Shown here: positions 8,533 to 18,996 of the stretch, piece by piece
How positions within the stretch are numbered: the first letter of the stretch is position 1
How the letters are laid out: each line of letters starts with the position of its first letter
Assembly (NCBI GenBank): GCA_963707665.1
Contig: CAVPQU010000009.1
Coordinates: 1-64,000, forward strand
DNA length: 64,000 bases
Direction of reading: 5' to 3'
DNA from: DATJCV01 sp963707665
Lineage (GTDB): Bacteria > Pseudomonadota > Gammaproteobacteria > Burkholderiales > Burkholderiaceae_D
Translations under genes and position numbers: made by a program
Notes under the pieces: model-generated
What the model saw: only the letters and a program-made list of their open reading frames with translations
Database searches by the model: none
Told to the model about the DNA's origin: nothing

Positions 8533-10089
8533 CTAGTCTTGCGCATCCGGCGCATCGCGCACAAACGGCACCAGCAGCACGCCCAGCAATCGCGACGCAG
8601 GCGAGCATCGCCCAGGCCTCGTTGACGCAGAGCGCCAGCGAGGCCTTCTCGACCAGCGGCCGGACGAACGCCATGGCGGCCTCGTCGGGCGGTCCCGGCG
8701 GCCGGTTGGCGAGCAGCGCCGGATCGAGCCCGATCGCGGTCGCCGCGCTGAGGTCGCCCGCCAGCAGGCGAACGCGAAAATCCTCGGCATAGATCGGGCT
8801 TCGGCCATACAGGATGGTATCGATCAGCGCGATGCCGATGGCGCCGCCGAGATTGCGCATCAGGTTGAACAGCCCGCTGGCATCGGCGACTTCCGCCGGC
8901 GGCAGCGCGCCGAGCGCGATCCGCGTCGGCGGCAGCAGGCAGAACATGATGGCGATGCCGCGCAGGATTTGCGGCCAGAACATTTCGTCGAAGTCGGCGG
9001 TGCGCGGCTGAAAGGCGCTCAGGCCGAGCCCGACCGCGAACAGGGCGAAGCCGGCGCCGGTCAGCCAGCGCGCGCCGAGCCGGCTTTCCAGGAACGCGGC
9101 GACGGGTGCGGCGATGAGCTGCGCGACCCCGGTCACCAGCATGATGGTGCCGATCTCGAACGCGTCATGGCGGCGCACGAAAGCGAGAAACACCGGCATC
9201 AGATAGACCGAGCCGAACAGGCCGACGCCGAGACAGAAGCTCAGGCCGCAGCCGATCGCGAACGAACGCCGCCGCAGCGTCGCAAGCTGCACCACCGGAT
9301 GCGCCGACCGCAGCGAGCGGCGCACGAACCAGGCGATGCCGACCGCGCTCCCCGCGAGCAGGGAAACGCAGACGGGCGACAGCCAGCCGCGCTGCGGCGC
9401 TTCCTTCAACCCGATCACGAGCGCGGCCAGCGCCGCCGCCAGCAGCACCAGCGAGAGACCGTCCAGTGTGGCGAGTTCGCCGAAATTGGTCTTCTGCCGC
9501 GGCAACAGCAACGGCGTCACGACGGCTGCGATCACGCCGGGAATGACGTTGATCAGGAACAGCCACGGCCACGACCAGTTGTCCGTGATCCAGCCGCCGA
9601 CGACGGGACCGACCGTCGGCGCCAGCACGGCGACGACGCCGCCGATGGTGGTGGCGACGGCGTGAAGCCGCGGCGGAAACAGCAGGAACACCGCGGAGAA
9701 TACCGCGGGGATCAGCACGCCGCCGGAAAATCCCTGCACCACGCGGAAGACCAGCAGCACGGCAAGCGAGCCGCTGAAGGCGCAGCCGATCGATGCCAGC
9801 GTGAACAGCGCGACCGCCACGGCGAACAGCCATCGCAGGGTCAGCACGCGCGTGAACAGGCCGGTCAGCGGAATCGCGATCACCTCCGCGATCAGATAGG
9901 CGGTCTGGATCCAGCTCATCGCGTCCGGGGAGATCGCGAGCGCGTGCTGGATCGTCGGCAACGACGTCGCGACCACCTGGATGTCGAGGATGGCCATGAA
10001 CATGCCAAGGCACATCAGCAGAAAGCCGGCCCAGGTTCGCATCGATGGCGCGGTGTCCGGCGTGCCGGACGAGCTCTGCGGTCGCTCAT
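8533..10089 (-). CDS. DHA2-family (EmrB/QacA-like) MFS transporter
   Basis: About 510 residues with roughly 14 membrane segments, the drug:H+ antiporter 2 topology. Motif C (VGPVVGGWITDNWSWPWLFLINV region) and a DHA2-type start (LDIQVVATSLPTI) are clear. The stop of the upstream methyltransferase overlaps an ATG at 10089 as ATGA, so I take that as the start. One base change is then needed near 10070 to reach MRTWAGFLLM (10042), which is an alternative start. Near 8588 an extra base hides the natural C-terminus FVRDAPDAQD. As last gene after a type III polyketide synthase and a methyltransferase it probably exports their product. That substrate is inference. Confidence 0.85.
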
Positions 10090-10602
10090 GAAGCGGCGCG
10101 CGCGAGCTGTCCGCGCACGGCGGAGAGCGCGCGCGCCTCGGCACGAATCCGGATCCAGAGCACGGCGGCGTTCAGCGCCGTGAAGATCAGCGCCAGCAAC
10201 GGCAGATGCAGCGCGAGCGGAAGCAGCGCGATCTCGCCGGCGACGACGGCATAGTTGGGATGCGAAAGATATCGGTAGGGTCCGGACGCGACCAGCGGCT
10301 CGCCCGGCAGCACGATGATGCGCGTGGTCCATCGCGGCCCCAGCGTCGCAAGGATCCACAGCCGCAAGCCCTGCAGCACGACGAAGCCCGCAAGCGCCGC
10401 GAGATTGACGTCCTGATCGCGGCCCCAGATCCACAAGGCGATCAGCCACGCCGCATGGACCGACACCACCAGCGGATAGTGACTGGCGCCGACCTCGATC
10501 GCGCCGCGCGCCAGCAGCCTCGCGGTGTTGTGGCGCGCCAGCACGAGTTCGCCCAGTCGCTGCAGCGTGACCAGCAGCGAGAATGATGGACGCGAAGCTC
10601 AT
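10086..10602 (-). CDS. Isoprenylcysteine carboxyl methyltransferase (ICMT)-family protein
   Basis: About 171 residues with several membrane segments. The C-terminal ICMT signature is present (GPYRYLSHPNYAVVAGEI, then a conserved RIRAEARAL near the end). Bacterial members next to type III polyketide synthases, such as BpsB of Bacillus subtilis, O-methylate alkylpyrones. The ATG at 10602 overlaps the polyketide synthase stop as ATGA and its own stop overlaps the transporter start, so the three are translationally coupled. The frame changes near 10588 (extra g in attctc-g-ctgctg); removal joins MSFASIIL to the rest. Function as a pyrone O-methyltransferase is inferred from context. Confidence 0.82.
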
Positions 10603-11654
10603 GCGGCGTGCCGCAGCGCGACGCAGCTTGCGGTGAAGCCGGGCCCGAGCGCCGTCAGCAGCGACCGCGGCGGCAGGCCCTGCGCGCGCGCGCGTTCGAG
10701 CACGAACAGAACGGTCGGCGCCGACATGTTGCCGTAGTCGGCGATGACCTCGCGCTCGTGATCGAGCGCGCCCTGATGCAGCGAGAACGCCCGCTCCAGC
10801 GCGCGGATCACCTTGGTGCCGCCGGGATGGCAGATGAAGCGATCGATATCGTCGATCGAAAGCTTCATCCGCGACAGCATCTCGGTCACCGCGGGCCGCA
10901 TATGTTCGGCAACGAAATCCGGAATCGTGCGCTGGAAGATGACGCCAAATCCCTCGGGATCGACGCTCCAGCCCATGATATCGAGCGTATCCGGCCACAG
11001 CTTTTCGCCTGATCGCCTCGATCCGGGTCGCGCCGCCGTCGCCGGCGCGCAGCACGACCGCCGCAGCACCGTCGCCGAACAGGCTGGCGGCGACGATATT
11101 GGCCTTGGTCAATTCGTCGTGGCGCACCGCGAGCGTGCAGAGTTCGAGCGCGACCAGCAGCACGTTGGTGCCGGGCCGCGCCTGCGCCAGGCGCGAGGCG
11201 ATCGACAGCCCCGACACGCCGCCGGCGCAGCCCAGACCGAACACCGGCACGCGCGACACGTCCGGCGCGCAAGCCGAGCTTGCCGGCGACGCGCGCCTCC
11301 AGCGTCGGCGTCGCGATGCCGGTCGAACACACCGTGACGACGGTGTCGATATCGCCGGCCGAGAGATCGGCACGCGCGATCGCCTTGCGCGCGACGTCGA
11401 TGAACAGCTTTTCGGCGCCTTCCAGGAAAGCCTGTGGTCCGCTCCGGCCAGCCGCGCCGCTCGAGATACCATTCGATCGGCTTGACGCCGTAGCGATGGC
11501 GGATGCCGGTATTGGCAAACAGGCTCGAAAGCGTCTCGAACTGCGGGTAACGATCGGCCAGCACGTCGCGCGCGGCCTCGAGGATTTGCTTCTGATGAAA
11601 TTGATATGGCGGAATCGAGGTCGCCAGCGAAACCAACGCGGCCGTGTCGTTCAT
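10599..11654 (-). CDS. Type III polyketide synthase (chalcone/stilbene synthase-like), three frameshifts
   Basis: Thiolase-fold enzyme of about 350 residues that extends an acyl-CoA starter with malonyl-CoA and cyclises the product, typically an alkylpyrone or alkylresorcinol in bacteria. The whole Cys-His-Asn triad is visible: cysteine in VFGLGCAGGVSG, histidine in RFICHPGGTKVI, asparagine in ADYGNMSAPTVLF. The CoA-binding C-terminal motif TALGPGFTASCV is also present. Frame changes near 11448, 11265 and 11010 each involve single bases. Start MNDTAALVSLAT (11654). It is followed by an ICMT-type methyltransferase and a DHA2 transporter with ATGA overlaps, an arrangement like bpsA-bpsB plus an exporter. 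The starter unit cannot be predicted from this. Confidence 0.88.
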
Positions 11655-11821
11655 ATCACTGTCCCTGCCTTTGGTACCCCGATACATGAGACCGCGGGAC
11701 GAATATTTCGTCGACGGCGGTCATCGAACGCTCTGCGGCATTCACGATAATTTGAATGCGCCCTTCGAGGTCTCAGCCATCCGGCAGGGAATGGCGGCGC
11801 GTTGATGACGGTCCGCCGCCG

Positions 11822-13460
11822 TTACGACACGGTCACGCCGCACTTCCGCAGCACATTTTTCGCAAAGCCGAACGGCGCCGGCGTGAACGGGCCCGGCGGC
11901 GCGCGGGTGATCAGGGCGACGAAGCCGAGCGCCGCCATCGCCAGCCAGAAGCACAGCCAGAAGCCGTCGATATAGGCGAGCACGTTGGCCTCGCGCGCAC
12001 CAGCGCCGACAGCGTCCCCACCGCCCGCGCCGGCGCGGTCGCCGCGCCATGGCTGGCAAAGATGTCCGACGAGCTGCTTGAGCATGCGCGTCGACGTCGA
12101 CGCTGCCGTTCTCGATGATGCTGGCCGAGATAATTGGAATGGATCTGCTCGCGCACGCGCAGCCAGGTGCCCATCAGCGCGACGCCGATCTCGGCGCCGC
12201 CGAGCCGCATGATCTGGATATAGGCGGCGAACGCGGTCGCGCGGGACGGATCGGCATTGGACAGCGCCATGATGATGATCGGCAGCAGCGTGAACGCCTG
12301 GCCGATCGACTGCAGCATCACGATCGCCGACGAAATCGCCGCGCGCCCAGTCGTGGGTCAGTTGCGTGCCCCAGCAGATTGGCGGCGGCGAACGCCGAAA
12401 ATCCGAGCACCACCACGGCGCGCGGCATCGAAATGCCGCAGCAGGAAGATCGAGATCGGCACCAGCACGAACATCGGCAGCGCGCCATAGGTCAGCAGCA
12501 GCACGCCGGTTTGTTCGGGCCGCAGCTGGCCGACGACGCCGAGGAAATTCGGCACCAGCGACGAATTGGACAGGCTGGTCAGCGTGTAGAGCAGGATGAC
12601 GACCAGCGAGAGCCCGACATTGCGCGAGAACAGCACGTTGACATGGGCCCAGGGCTGCGCGAACCAGCGTCTCGTTGATCAGGAAAGCGACGAACAGCAC
12701 GCCGCCGCCGAGCAGCAGCGCCATCGACCGTGCCGGATTCCAGCCAGTCCAGCCGGTTGCCCTGATCGAGGCCGGCATAGATCATCGAGACGCGCGGTGC
12801 CGAGCAGCAGCATGCCGCCCCAGTCGGCATCCCGCAGCAGCGTCGCGGTTGACCGGCTCGCGCGGCGTGCCGAGATAGACCATCAGGCCCATCAGCGGCG
12901 CGATCACCACGCCCTGCCAGTACAGCCACTGCCAGCCCCAGATGCTCGACATAGAAGCCGACCAGCGAGGTGCAGGTATCGAGCGCGAAGCCGACCCGGA
13001 TCGAATAGATCGCGATCGCCGGCAGCCACCAGCGGATCGGCAGGTTGCGGAAGATGATCATCAGCGTCGCCGGCACGAAGGTGCCGAGCAGCATGCCGTG
13101 CACGATGCTGAGCACGATCAGCGTGGTGTAGTCGTGCACGAACGGGATCACCAGCGAGACCAGGGCGTAGACCAGGCTCGGAATGCCGAGCACGCGGCGC
13201 AGGCCGAACACGGTCGCAAGCCACGCCACCGCCGGCGCGATGAAGATCTGCGAGCCGATGCCGGCGGTCGAGAGCCAGGCGCCCTCGTCGAAGCCGAGCG
13301 AAAACGCGCCGCGCAGATCCGGCAGGCCGACCGAGGTCAGCCGGCTGTCGAAATTGGCCAGAAACGAGCCGAGCAGCACCGCGCCGACCGCGAACAGCGG
13401 TTGCGGCGCGATGCCGCCGCGCGAGACCGGCCCGCGATCGGCGCCGTCATTTTCCGCCAT
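11822..13460 (-). CDS. EmrB/QacA-type MFS multidrug transporter, several frameshifts
   Basis: Second DHA2 transporter of the cluster, about 530 residues when reconstructed. It opens with LFAVGAVLLGSFLANFDSRL, the family's first membrane segment, and ends LITRAPPGPF...RKCGVTVS. Roughly 14 membrane segments are spread over three frames, with changes scattered between about 12950 and 11980. Its start overlaps the end of the upstream membrane-fusion protein by 14 bases, giving a two-gene emrAB-like operon. With an outer-membrane channel (none nearby) it would pump amphipathic compounds out of the cell. A gap of about 167 bases separates it from the polyketide synthase, so the latter may have its own promoter. 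Confidence 0.82.
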
Positions 13461-14617
13461 CCGTCCCCGCCTCGTCGGTATGGATGCTGGTGACGACCGA
13501 CATGCCCGGCAGCAGGCGCTCCAGCAGCGGCTGGTCCTTGTCGAGCTCGATCCGGACCGGGATGCGCTGCACCACCTTGGTGAAATTGCCGGTGGCGTTG
13601 TCCGGCGGCAGCAGCGCGAATTGCGAGCCGCTGGCCGGCGCGATCCGCTCGACGCGGCCGTGCAGTTTCTCGTTCGGGAAACTGTCGACGGTGATGTCGA
13701 CGGGCTGGCCCGGCTTGACCCGCGTCAGCTGGGTCTCCTTGTAATTGGCGATCACATAGACGTTCGGCAGCGGCACGACGTTGATGAGGTTGCTGCCGAT
13801 ATTGACGTAGTCGCCCGGCTGCACCTGGCGCTCGCCGACGACGCCGTCGAACGGCGCGACGATCTTGGTGTAGCCGAGCTTGAGCTTGGCCGCGGCCAGC
13901 GTCGCCTTGGCGCCCTCGAGCAGTCGGCGGCGCGCTGCTTCTTGGTGCCCGGACAGCACTTCGAGCTGGTGACGCTGCGCGGCGATCACGGCGCGGCTGG
14001 CGCGCACGTCGGCCTGCGCCTTGGCATAGGCCGCGGTCGCCTGTTCGAGCTTCTGCCGCGTGCCGGCTTCGGTCTGCGACAGCGACTGCTGGCGCTCCTG
14101 TTCCTGGCGCGCCTCGACCTCCTGCGCCGCGGCGGAGACCTGCTGCGCTTCGGCCTGCGCGATGGTCGCGTATTGCAGCTCGACCTGGTTGCTCGAGATT
14201 GTCGAGCGCGGCCTGCGCGGCGGCGACGCCGGCCTCGGCCTGCGCGACCTGGGCCTGGTAGTCGGCGGGATCGATCTGGACCAGGAGATCGCCGGCCTTG
14301 ACGCGCTGGAAATCGTTGACGGCGACGGTGAGCACCTCGCCGGCGACCCGGCTGCTCAGCCGCGTCAGCTCGGCGCGAACATAGGCGTCGTTGGTGGTCT
14401 GGATCGTGGCGCTGCCGACCCAGGCATCCCAGCGCAGCGTCGCCAGCGCGATGAAGCCGAACGCGACCAGCACGGCGAACAGCGGAATCGCGAAGCGGCT
14501 CCACGCGCCGCGCTGAAGCGCGGCCGCGCGGGCTGCGGCGACGGCGGCTGCGGTCTGCGAGGGGCCGGTGGCGGCCTGAGCCGGCGGTGCCGGGCTGGTC
14601 TGATCCTGCTGACTCAA
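13447..14617 (-). CDS. HlyD/EmrA-type membrane-fusion protein
   Basis: Periplasmic adaptor of an efflux pump, about 390 residues. A cytoplasmic Ala/Gln-rich N-terminus, one membrane segment (FAIPLFAVLVAFGFIALATL), a barrel-sandwich biotinyl-lipoyl half (TTNDAYVRAELTRLSSRVAG), a long coiled-coil hairpin, the second half (TKIVAPFDGVVGERQVQPGDYV) and a beta-barrel region are all seen. The frame changes near 14198 (extra g), where removal continues DNL into SSNQVELQYA. It pairs with the EmrB-type transporter, whose start codon lies inside its last codons. No regulator gene is adjacent. Confidence 0.85.
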
Positions 14618-14685
14618 GGCGTCCCCCTCAAATCAGCTTCCCGCGATGCCGGATGCGTCCGTCGAGACATGACGACGATCATGCC

Positions 14686-15462
14686 TCAGACCGTCTTTTC
14701 CGGCCAGCGGCAGAGATCGTTGATCAGGCATACCTCGCAGCGCGGCTTGCGCGCCAGGCAGGTGTAGCGGCCGTGCAGGATCAGCCAGTGATGGGCATGC
14801 AGCATGAATTCGGACGGGATCACCTTCTCCAGCCCGAGCTCGACCTCGAGCGGCGTCTTGCCCGGCGCCAGCCCGGTGCGGTTGCCGACGCGGAACACAT
14901 GGGTATCGACCGCCATGGTGTGCTCGCCGAACGCCATGTTGAGCACGACATTGGCGGTCTTGCGCCCGGCGCCGGGCAGCGATCTCGATCTCGGCGCGGG
15001 TGCGCGGCACCTCGCCGCCGAATTCGGCGATCAGCTTTTCCGACAGCGCGATGACGTTCTTCGCCTTGTTGCGATAGAGCCCGATGGTCTTGATGTAGTC
15101 GCGCACCTTCTCTTCGCCGAGCGCGAGCATCTTTTGCGGCGTGTCGGCGACCGCAAACAGCGCGCGCGTCGCCTTGTTGACGCCGGCGTCGGTCGCCTGC
15201 GCCGACAGCACCACGGCGACCAGCAGCGTGTAGGGATTGAGATGTTCGAGCTCGCCCTTCGGCTCCGGATTGGCCTTGCGGAAGCGGCTGAAGGCCTCGT
15301 GGACCTCGGCCGCCGTCCAGGGTTTTGGCTTTGGCGATTTCTTTGGCCGGCTTTGGGCCGGCGGTTTGCGGCGCGCGCTTTGGCGGCTTTCTTCGCCGCT
15401 TTCTTCGGCGCGGATCGAACGGCCGGTTTTTTGGCGCGTTGGGAGCGGATGATTTTGGCCAT
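14686..15462 (-). CDS. nth: Endonuclease III (DNA glycosylase/AP lyase)
   Basis: Base-excision repair enzyme removing oxidised pyrimidines. After a Lys/Ala-rich N-terminal extension (residues 1-40) comes the HhH-GPD core. The catalytic aspartate is in MAVDTHVFRVGNR; the lysine-bearing hairpin lies at the second frame change. The C-terminus has the complete [4Fe-4S] ligand pattern C-X6-C-X2-C-X5-C in CLARKPRCEVCLINDLC. Frame changes near 15345 and 14985. Start MAKIIRSQRA at 15462 is only 22 bases from the divergent DUF2244 gene, so promoters must overlap or lie within coding sequence. Confidence 0.92.
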
Positions 15463-15484
15463 GATCCGGGTATACTGACACGCG

Positions 15485-16013
15485 ATGACCGCAGGCAACG
15501 ACTTTGATCCGGCGCTCGACCAGCCGACACTGTTTTCGGCGCTGCTGACGCCGCACCGCTCGCTCAACCGCACCGGCTTTCTGGTGCTGATGGCGTTTCG
15601 TCAGCGCGGTCAGCTTCGCCGCCGGCATCGCGTTTCTGCTGATGGGCGCCTGGCCGGTGTTCGGCTTTTTCGGCCTCGACGTGCTGGTGATCTACTGGGC
15701 GTTCCGGATCAATTTCCGCCGCGCCGCGGCCACCGAGGAAATCACGGTGACGCCGTCGGAATTGCGGGTGCGCCGGGTCAGCCATCGCGGCCATGTCGTC
15801 GGAATGGGTGCTCAATCCGCTCTGGGTGCAGCTCGACCAGAAGAGCGCACGCGGAATTCGGCATCGAGCGGCTTTATCTGGTCTCCCGCGGCCGCCGCGT
15901 CTCGATCGGCGAGCTTTCTGGGACCGGACGAAAAGGCAAGCTTTGCCAAAGCCTTAATGGCTGCGCTGCAGGCCGCCAAGCGCGGCCCGACCTATAATCC
16001 CGATCGTACGTGA
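15485..16013 (+). CDS. DUF2244-family membrane protein
   Basis: About 175 residues. The N-terminus LFSALLTPHRSLNRTGF, the membrane pair around GIAFLLMGAWPVFGFFGLDVLVIYWAF and the C-terminal part EITVTPSELRVRRVSHRG...FLGPDEKASFAKAL are characteristic of DUF2244, an uncharacterised family of two-helix inner-membrane proteins common in alphaproteobacteria. The frame changes near 15600, 15805 and 15850. No function is known. It diverges from nth and precedes the Ada-like gene. Confidence 0.82.
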
Positions 16014-16070
16014 ATGGCTTGTCGGAAATCGGGTGGTTTGGACGCCGCATGCCGCCCTACATCAGATCGC

Positions 16071-16970
16071 ATGATGACACCTCGCCATACATGACCACCG
16101 CCTGACCAAGCCGGGCCCCCAGAACGCCGCGCTGCGCGACTACGACTCGGTGCGCCGCGCCATCGCCTTCATCTCGGAGCACTGGCGCGCGCAGCCGACC
16201 ATCGAGGCGATGGCGGATGCCGCCGCCGTGACGCCGGATGAACTGCACCATCTGTTCCGCCGCTGGGCCGGGCTGACGCCAAAGGCCTTCATGCAGGCGC
16301 TGACGCTCGATCACGCCAAGGGCCTGCTGCGCAATTCCGCCAGCGTGCTCGATGCCGCGCTCGACTCCGGCCTGTCGGGCCCGGGCCGGCTGCACGATCT
16401 GTTCGTCACCCATGAGGCGATGTCGCCGGGCGAATGGAAGAACGGCGGCGCCGGCATGACGCTGCGCTACGGCTTCCACCCCTCGCCGTTCGGCACCGCG
16501 ATCGTGATCGCCAGCGACCGCGGGCTCGCCGGTCTCGCCTTCGCCGATCCCGGCGAGGAGCAGGCCGCGTTCGCCGACATGAAGCGGCGCTGGCCGAACG
16601 CGACCTATGTCGAGGACCACGACGGCACCGCCGGCCTGGCGCAGCGCATCTTCGACACCAAGACTGTGGCGGCCGGACCAGCCGCTGCGCGTGGTCCTGA
16701 TCGGCACCGATTTCGAGGTGCGGGTGTGGGAGACGCTGCTGAAGATCCCGATGGGCCGCGCGGTCTGCTATTCCGACATCGCCACCAAGATCAACAATCC
16801 GAAGGCGTCACGCGCCGTCGGCGCCGCGGTCGGCACGCAACCCGGTGTCGTTCGTGGTGCCCTGCCATCGCGCGCTCGGCAAGGGCGGCGCGCTGACCGG
16901 CTATCACTGGGGCATCACCCGCAAGCAGGCGATGCTGGGCTGGGAAGCCGGACAGGTCGGGGTGCATTGA
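16071..16970 (+). CDS. Ada-like AraC-HTH / O6-alkylguanine-DNA alkyltransferase fusion
   Basis: About 290 residues. The first 110 are an AraC-type helix-turn-helix (TIEAMADAAAVTPDELHHLFRRW), the rest an MGMT domain ending with the acceptor-site motif VPCHRALGKGGALTGYHWG. The alkyl-accepting cysteine is therefore present. The N-terminal zinc/phosphotriester domain of E. coli Ada is missing, as in many rhizobial homologues, so sensing by that cysteine is not possible. The start is reconstructed: ATG 16071 or 16074 plus removal of one c near 16080 gives a leader MMTLAIHDHRLTKPGPQ. Further changes near 16675 and 16845. It repairs O6-alkylguanine and may regulate transcription. Confidence 0.88.
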
Positions 16971-16982
16971 GCGATCGCAGGC

Positions 16983-17070
16983 GTGGGCTAAGCGCAGCGT
17001 AAGCCGCGCCATGCGCGTCTCGAAGCGCGACGAGCTCGGTGGGTCACGCTTCGCGCTAGCCCACCCTACG
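16983..17070. repeat. Long palindromic intergenic repeat (family 1)
   Basis: Between the Ada-like gene and gpmA. Left arm tgggctaagcgcagcgtaag pairs imperfectly with the right arm ending gcttcgcgctagccca. It resembles the repeats at 43936-44021 and 58181-58262, all built on a gggtgggcaaagcgaagcgtg-like core. It lies between converging genes and may act as a two-way terminator. Confidence 0.7.
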
Positions 17071-17084
17071 AGACGATCTGACGC

Positions 17085-17710
17085 TCACCCCGCCAGATCG
17101 AGCTTCGACGCCACCGTCGAATCCGCATTGAGCCGGTAGATGACCGGCACGCCGGTCGCGAGTTCGCGCTTCAGGATCTGCTCCGGCGTCAGCTTCTCCA
17201 GCACCATGATCAGCGCGCGCAGCGAATTGCCGTGGGCGGCGACCAGCGTGCGCTCGCCGCGCAGCACGCCGGGCAGGATCTCCTGCACGTAATAGGGCAG
17301 CGTGCGCGCCAGCGTGTCCTTCAGGCTTTCGCCGCCGGGCGGCGGCACGTCGTAGGAGCGGCGCCAGATCAGCACCTGGTCCTCGCCCCATTTCTTGCGG
17401 GCGTCGTCCTTGTTGAGGCCGGAGAGATCGCCGTAGTCGCGCTCGTTGAGCGCGAGATTCTTGCGTGGTCGGCAGTCCGGTCTGGCCGATCTCGGTCGAG
17501 CATCAGATCGAGCGTGTGCTGCGCGCGCGTCAGCACCGAGGTGAAGGCGACGTCGAACGACAGCCCCTGCGCCTTCAGCTTGCGGCCGGCTTCCTTGGCT
17601 TCGGCGATGCCCTGCTCGGTGAGATCAGGATCCTTCCAGCCGGTGAACAGGTTCTTCAGATTCCATTCGCTCTGGCCGTGACGCACGAGCACAAGAAGAC
17701 GATCGCTCAT
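17085..17710 (-). CDS. gpmA: 2,3-bisphosphoglycerate-dependent phosphoglycerate mutase
   Basis: Glycolytic/gluconeogenic enzyme interconverting 3- and 2-phosphoglycerate, about 207 residues. The phosphohistidine motif LVLVRHGQSEWN opens the protein; the second histidine is in VAAHGNSLRAL. The signature LTEQGIAEAKEAGRKLK fits dPGM. One frame change near 17475 separates the halves; correction restores the expected ALNERDYGDLSGLNKDD region. It begins 35 bases after dapB and is probably co-transcribed with it. Confidence 0.92.
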
Positions 17711-17745
17711 TTCAAAAATTCCGTTTTCGTTTCGAATGTCGAGTT

Positions 17746-18565
17746 CTAGAAGTCGGTCAAGCCCGAGCACGTCGGCCATCGAGTAGAAGCCGGGCTTCTT
17801 GCCGTGCGCCCACAGCGCCGCCTTCACCGCGCCATGCGCGAAGATCATGCGGTCCTCGGCATGGTGCGACAGCGTGATGCGCTCCATCGGGCCGGCGAAG
17901 ATCACGCTGTGATCGCCGGCGACGGTGCCGCCGCGCAGCGAGGCAAAGCCGATATCGCCGGCCCGCCGCGCGCCGGTATGGCCGTCGCGGCCGCGCGCCG
18001 AGTGCTGCGTGCAGCGTCGATGCCGCGGCCGGCGGCGGCGGCTTCGCCGAGCATCAAGCGCGGTGCCCGACGGCGCGTCGATCTTGGCCTTGTGGTGCAT
18101 CTCGACGATTTCGATGTCGAAGCTCTCGTCGAGCGACTGCGCGACGCGCTTGACCAGCGCGGCCAGCAGATTGACGCCGAGGCTCATATTGCCGGACTTC
18201 ACCACGATGGCGCGCGAGGTGACGCTCTTGATCACGGCATCGTCGGACGCCGACAGGCCGGTGGTGCCGATGACATGGACGAGGCCGCGCTCGGCGGCGA
18301 TCGCGACATTGGCGATGGTCGCGGCCGGCACGGTGAAATCGAGAATGCCGTCGGCATTGGCCGACAGCGACCACAGATCGGCCGAGAGTTTGACGCCGTT
18401 GGCCGGCAGGCCGGCGAGCACGCCGGCATCCTTGCCCAGCAGTTCCGAGCCCGGCGCTTCCAGCGCGCCGGCCAGCACCGCGCCCGGCGTTTCCGAAATG
18501 ACGCGCGTCAGCGCGCGGCCCATCCGGCCGCCGGCTCCCGCAACGATCAAACGCATATCGGCCAT
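17746..18565 (-). CDS. dapB: 4-hydroxy-tetrahydrodipicolinate reductase
   Basis: Reduces the dihydrodipicolinate precursor in lysine and diaminopimelate synthesis. The N-terminal nucleotide-binding loop VAGAGGRMGRAL and the substrate motif EMHHKAKIDAPSGTA, with the catalytic histidine pair and lysine, are clear. The C-terminus HGKKPGFYSMADVLGL is canonical. Frame changes near 18058 and 18015 cancel out. An extra t near 17764 hides the true stop (TAG 17746-17748), so the raw frame reads on into gpmA; this is not a real fusion. Confidence 0.93.
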
Positions 18566-18670
18566 GGCTACACCTCTTCACGCCCTATAGCGGGGCAGGC
18601 CGTTCCGGCAACCGATGGGCCGCAGCGTTGTCCGGCAAGCGCGACGCGTTCCGGGCATGCTCGATGCGCA

Positions 18671-18975
18671 TCAGGGCTGCGGGCCGTCATAGCCCTCGAT
18701 GATGACGAGATCGGCGGTCGAATGCGGCTGCCGGCACCTTGATGTTGGCCTGGTATTCCGGCGAGTTGTAGCAGGCCAGCGCGGTCTCGTAGTCCGGGAA
18801 TTCGATCACGACGTTGCGCGAGCGGCTCTGGCCTTCGACGCCGGTGAACTTGCCGCCGCGCACGACGAAGCGGCCGCCGAATTTCTTGAAGATCGCGCGG
18901 GTTGGCCGCCACATAGTGCTTGTAGCCTTCCACATTGTGAACATCGACGCGCGCGATCCAGTAGCCTTTTGCCAT
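18671..18975 (-). CDS. DUF1330-family protein
   Basis: Small protein of about 100 residues with a dimeric ferredoxin-like fold family signature: MAKGYWIARVDVHNVEGYKHYV, then KKFGGRFVVRGGKFTGVEG and VVIEFPDYETALACYNSPEY. Frame changes near 18900 and 18722. The biochemical role of the family is unknown. It sits between pyrF and dapB, 21 bases downstream of pyrF. Confidence 0.88.
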
Positions 18976-18996
18976 CTCGTTCTCCCTTTTGCTTGT

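Noticed and set aside
8969..10183. A 404-codon open frame antisense to the DHA2 transporter
   Set aside because: Composition is Arg/Gly/His-rich with no domain; it is the shadow of a GC-rich membrane-protein gene, whose own frame has clear MFS motifs.
13183..14301. 372-codon plus-strand frame across emrA and emrB
   Set aside because: Antisense shadow; the minus-strand frames contain the HlyD and MFS motifs.
17369..18565. Apparent dapB-gpmA fusion protein
   Set aside because: An extra t near 17764 hides the dapB stop codon; gpmA has its own start at 17710 and both proteins have normal ends.
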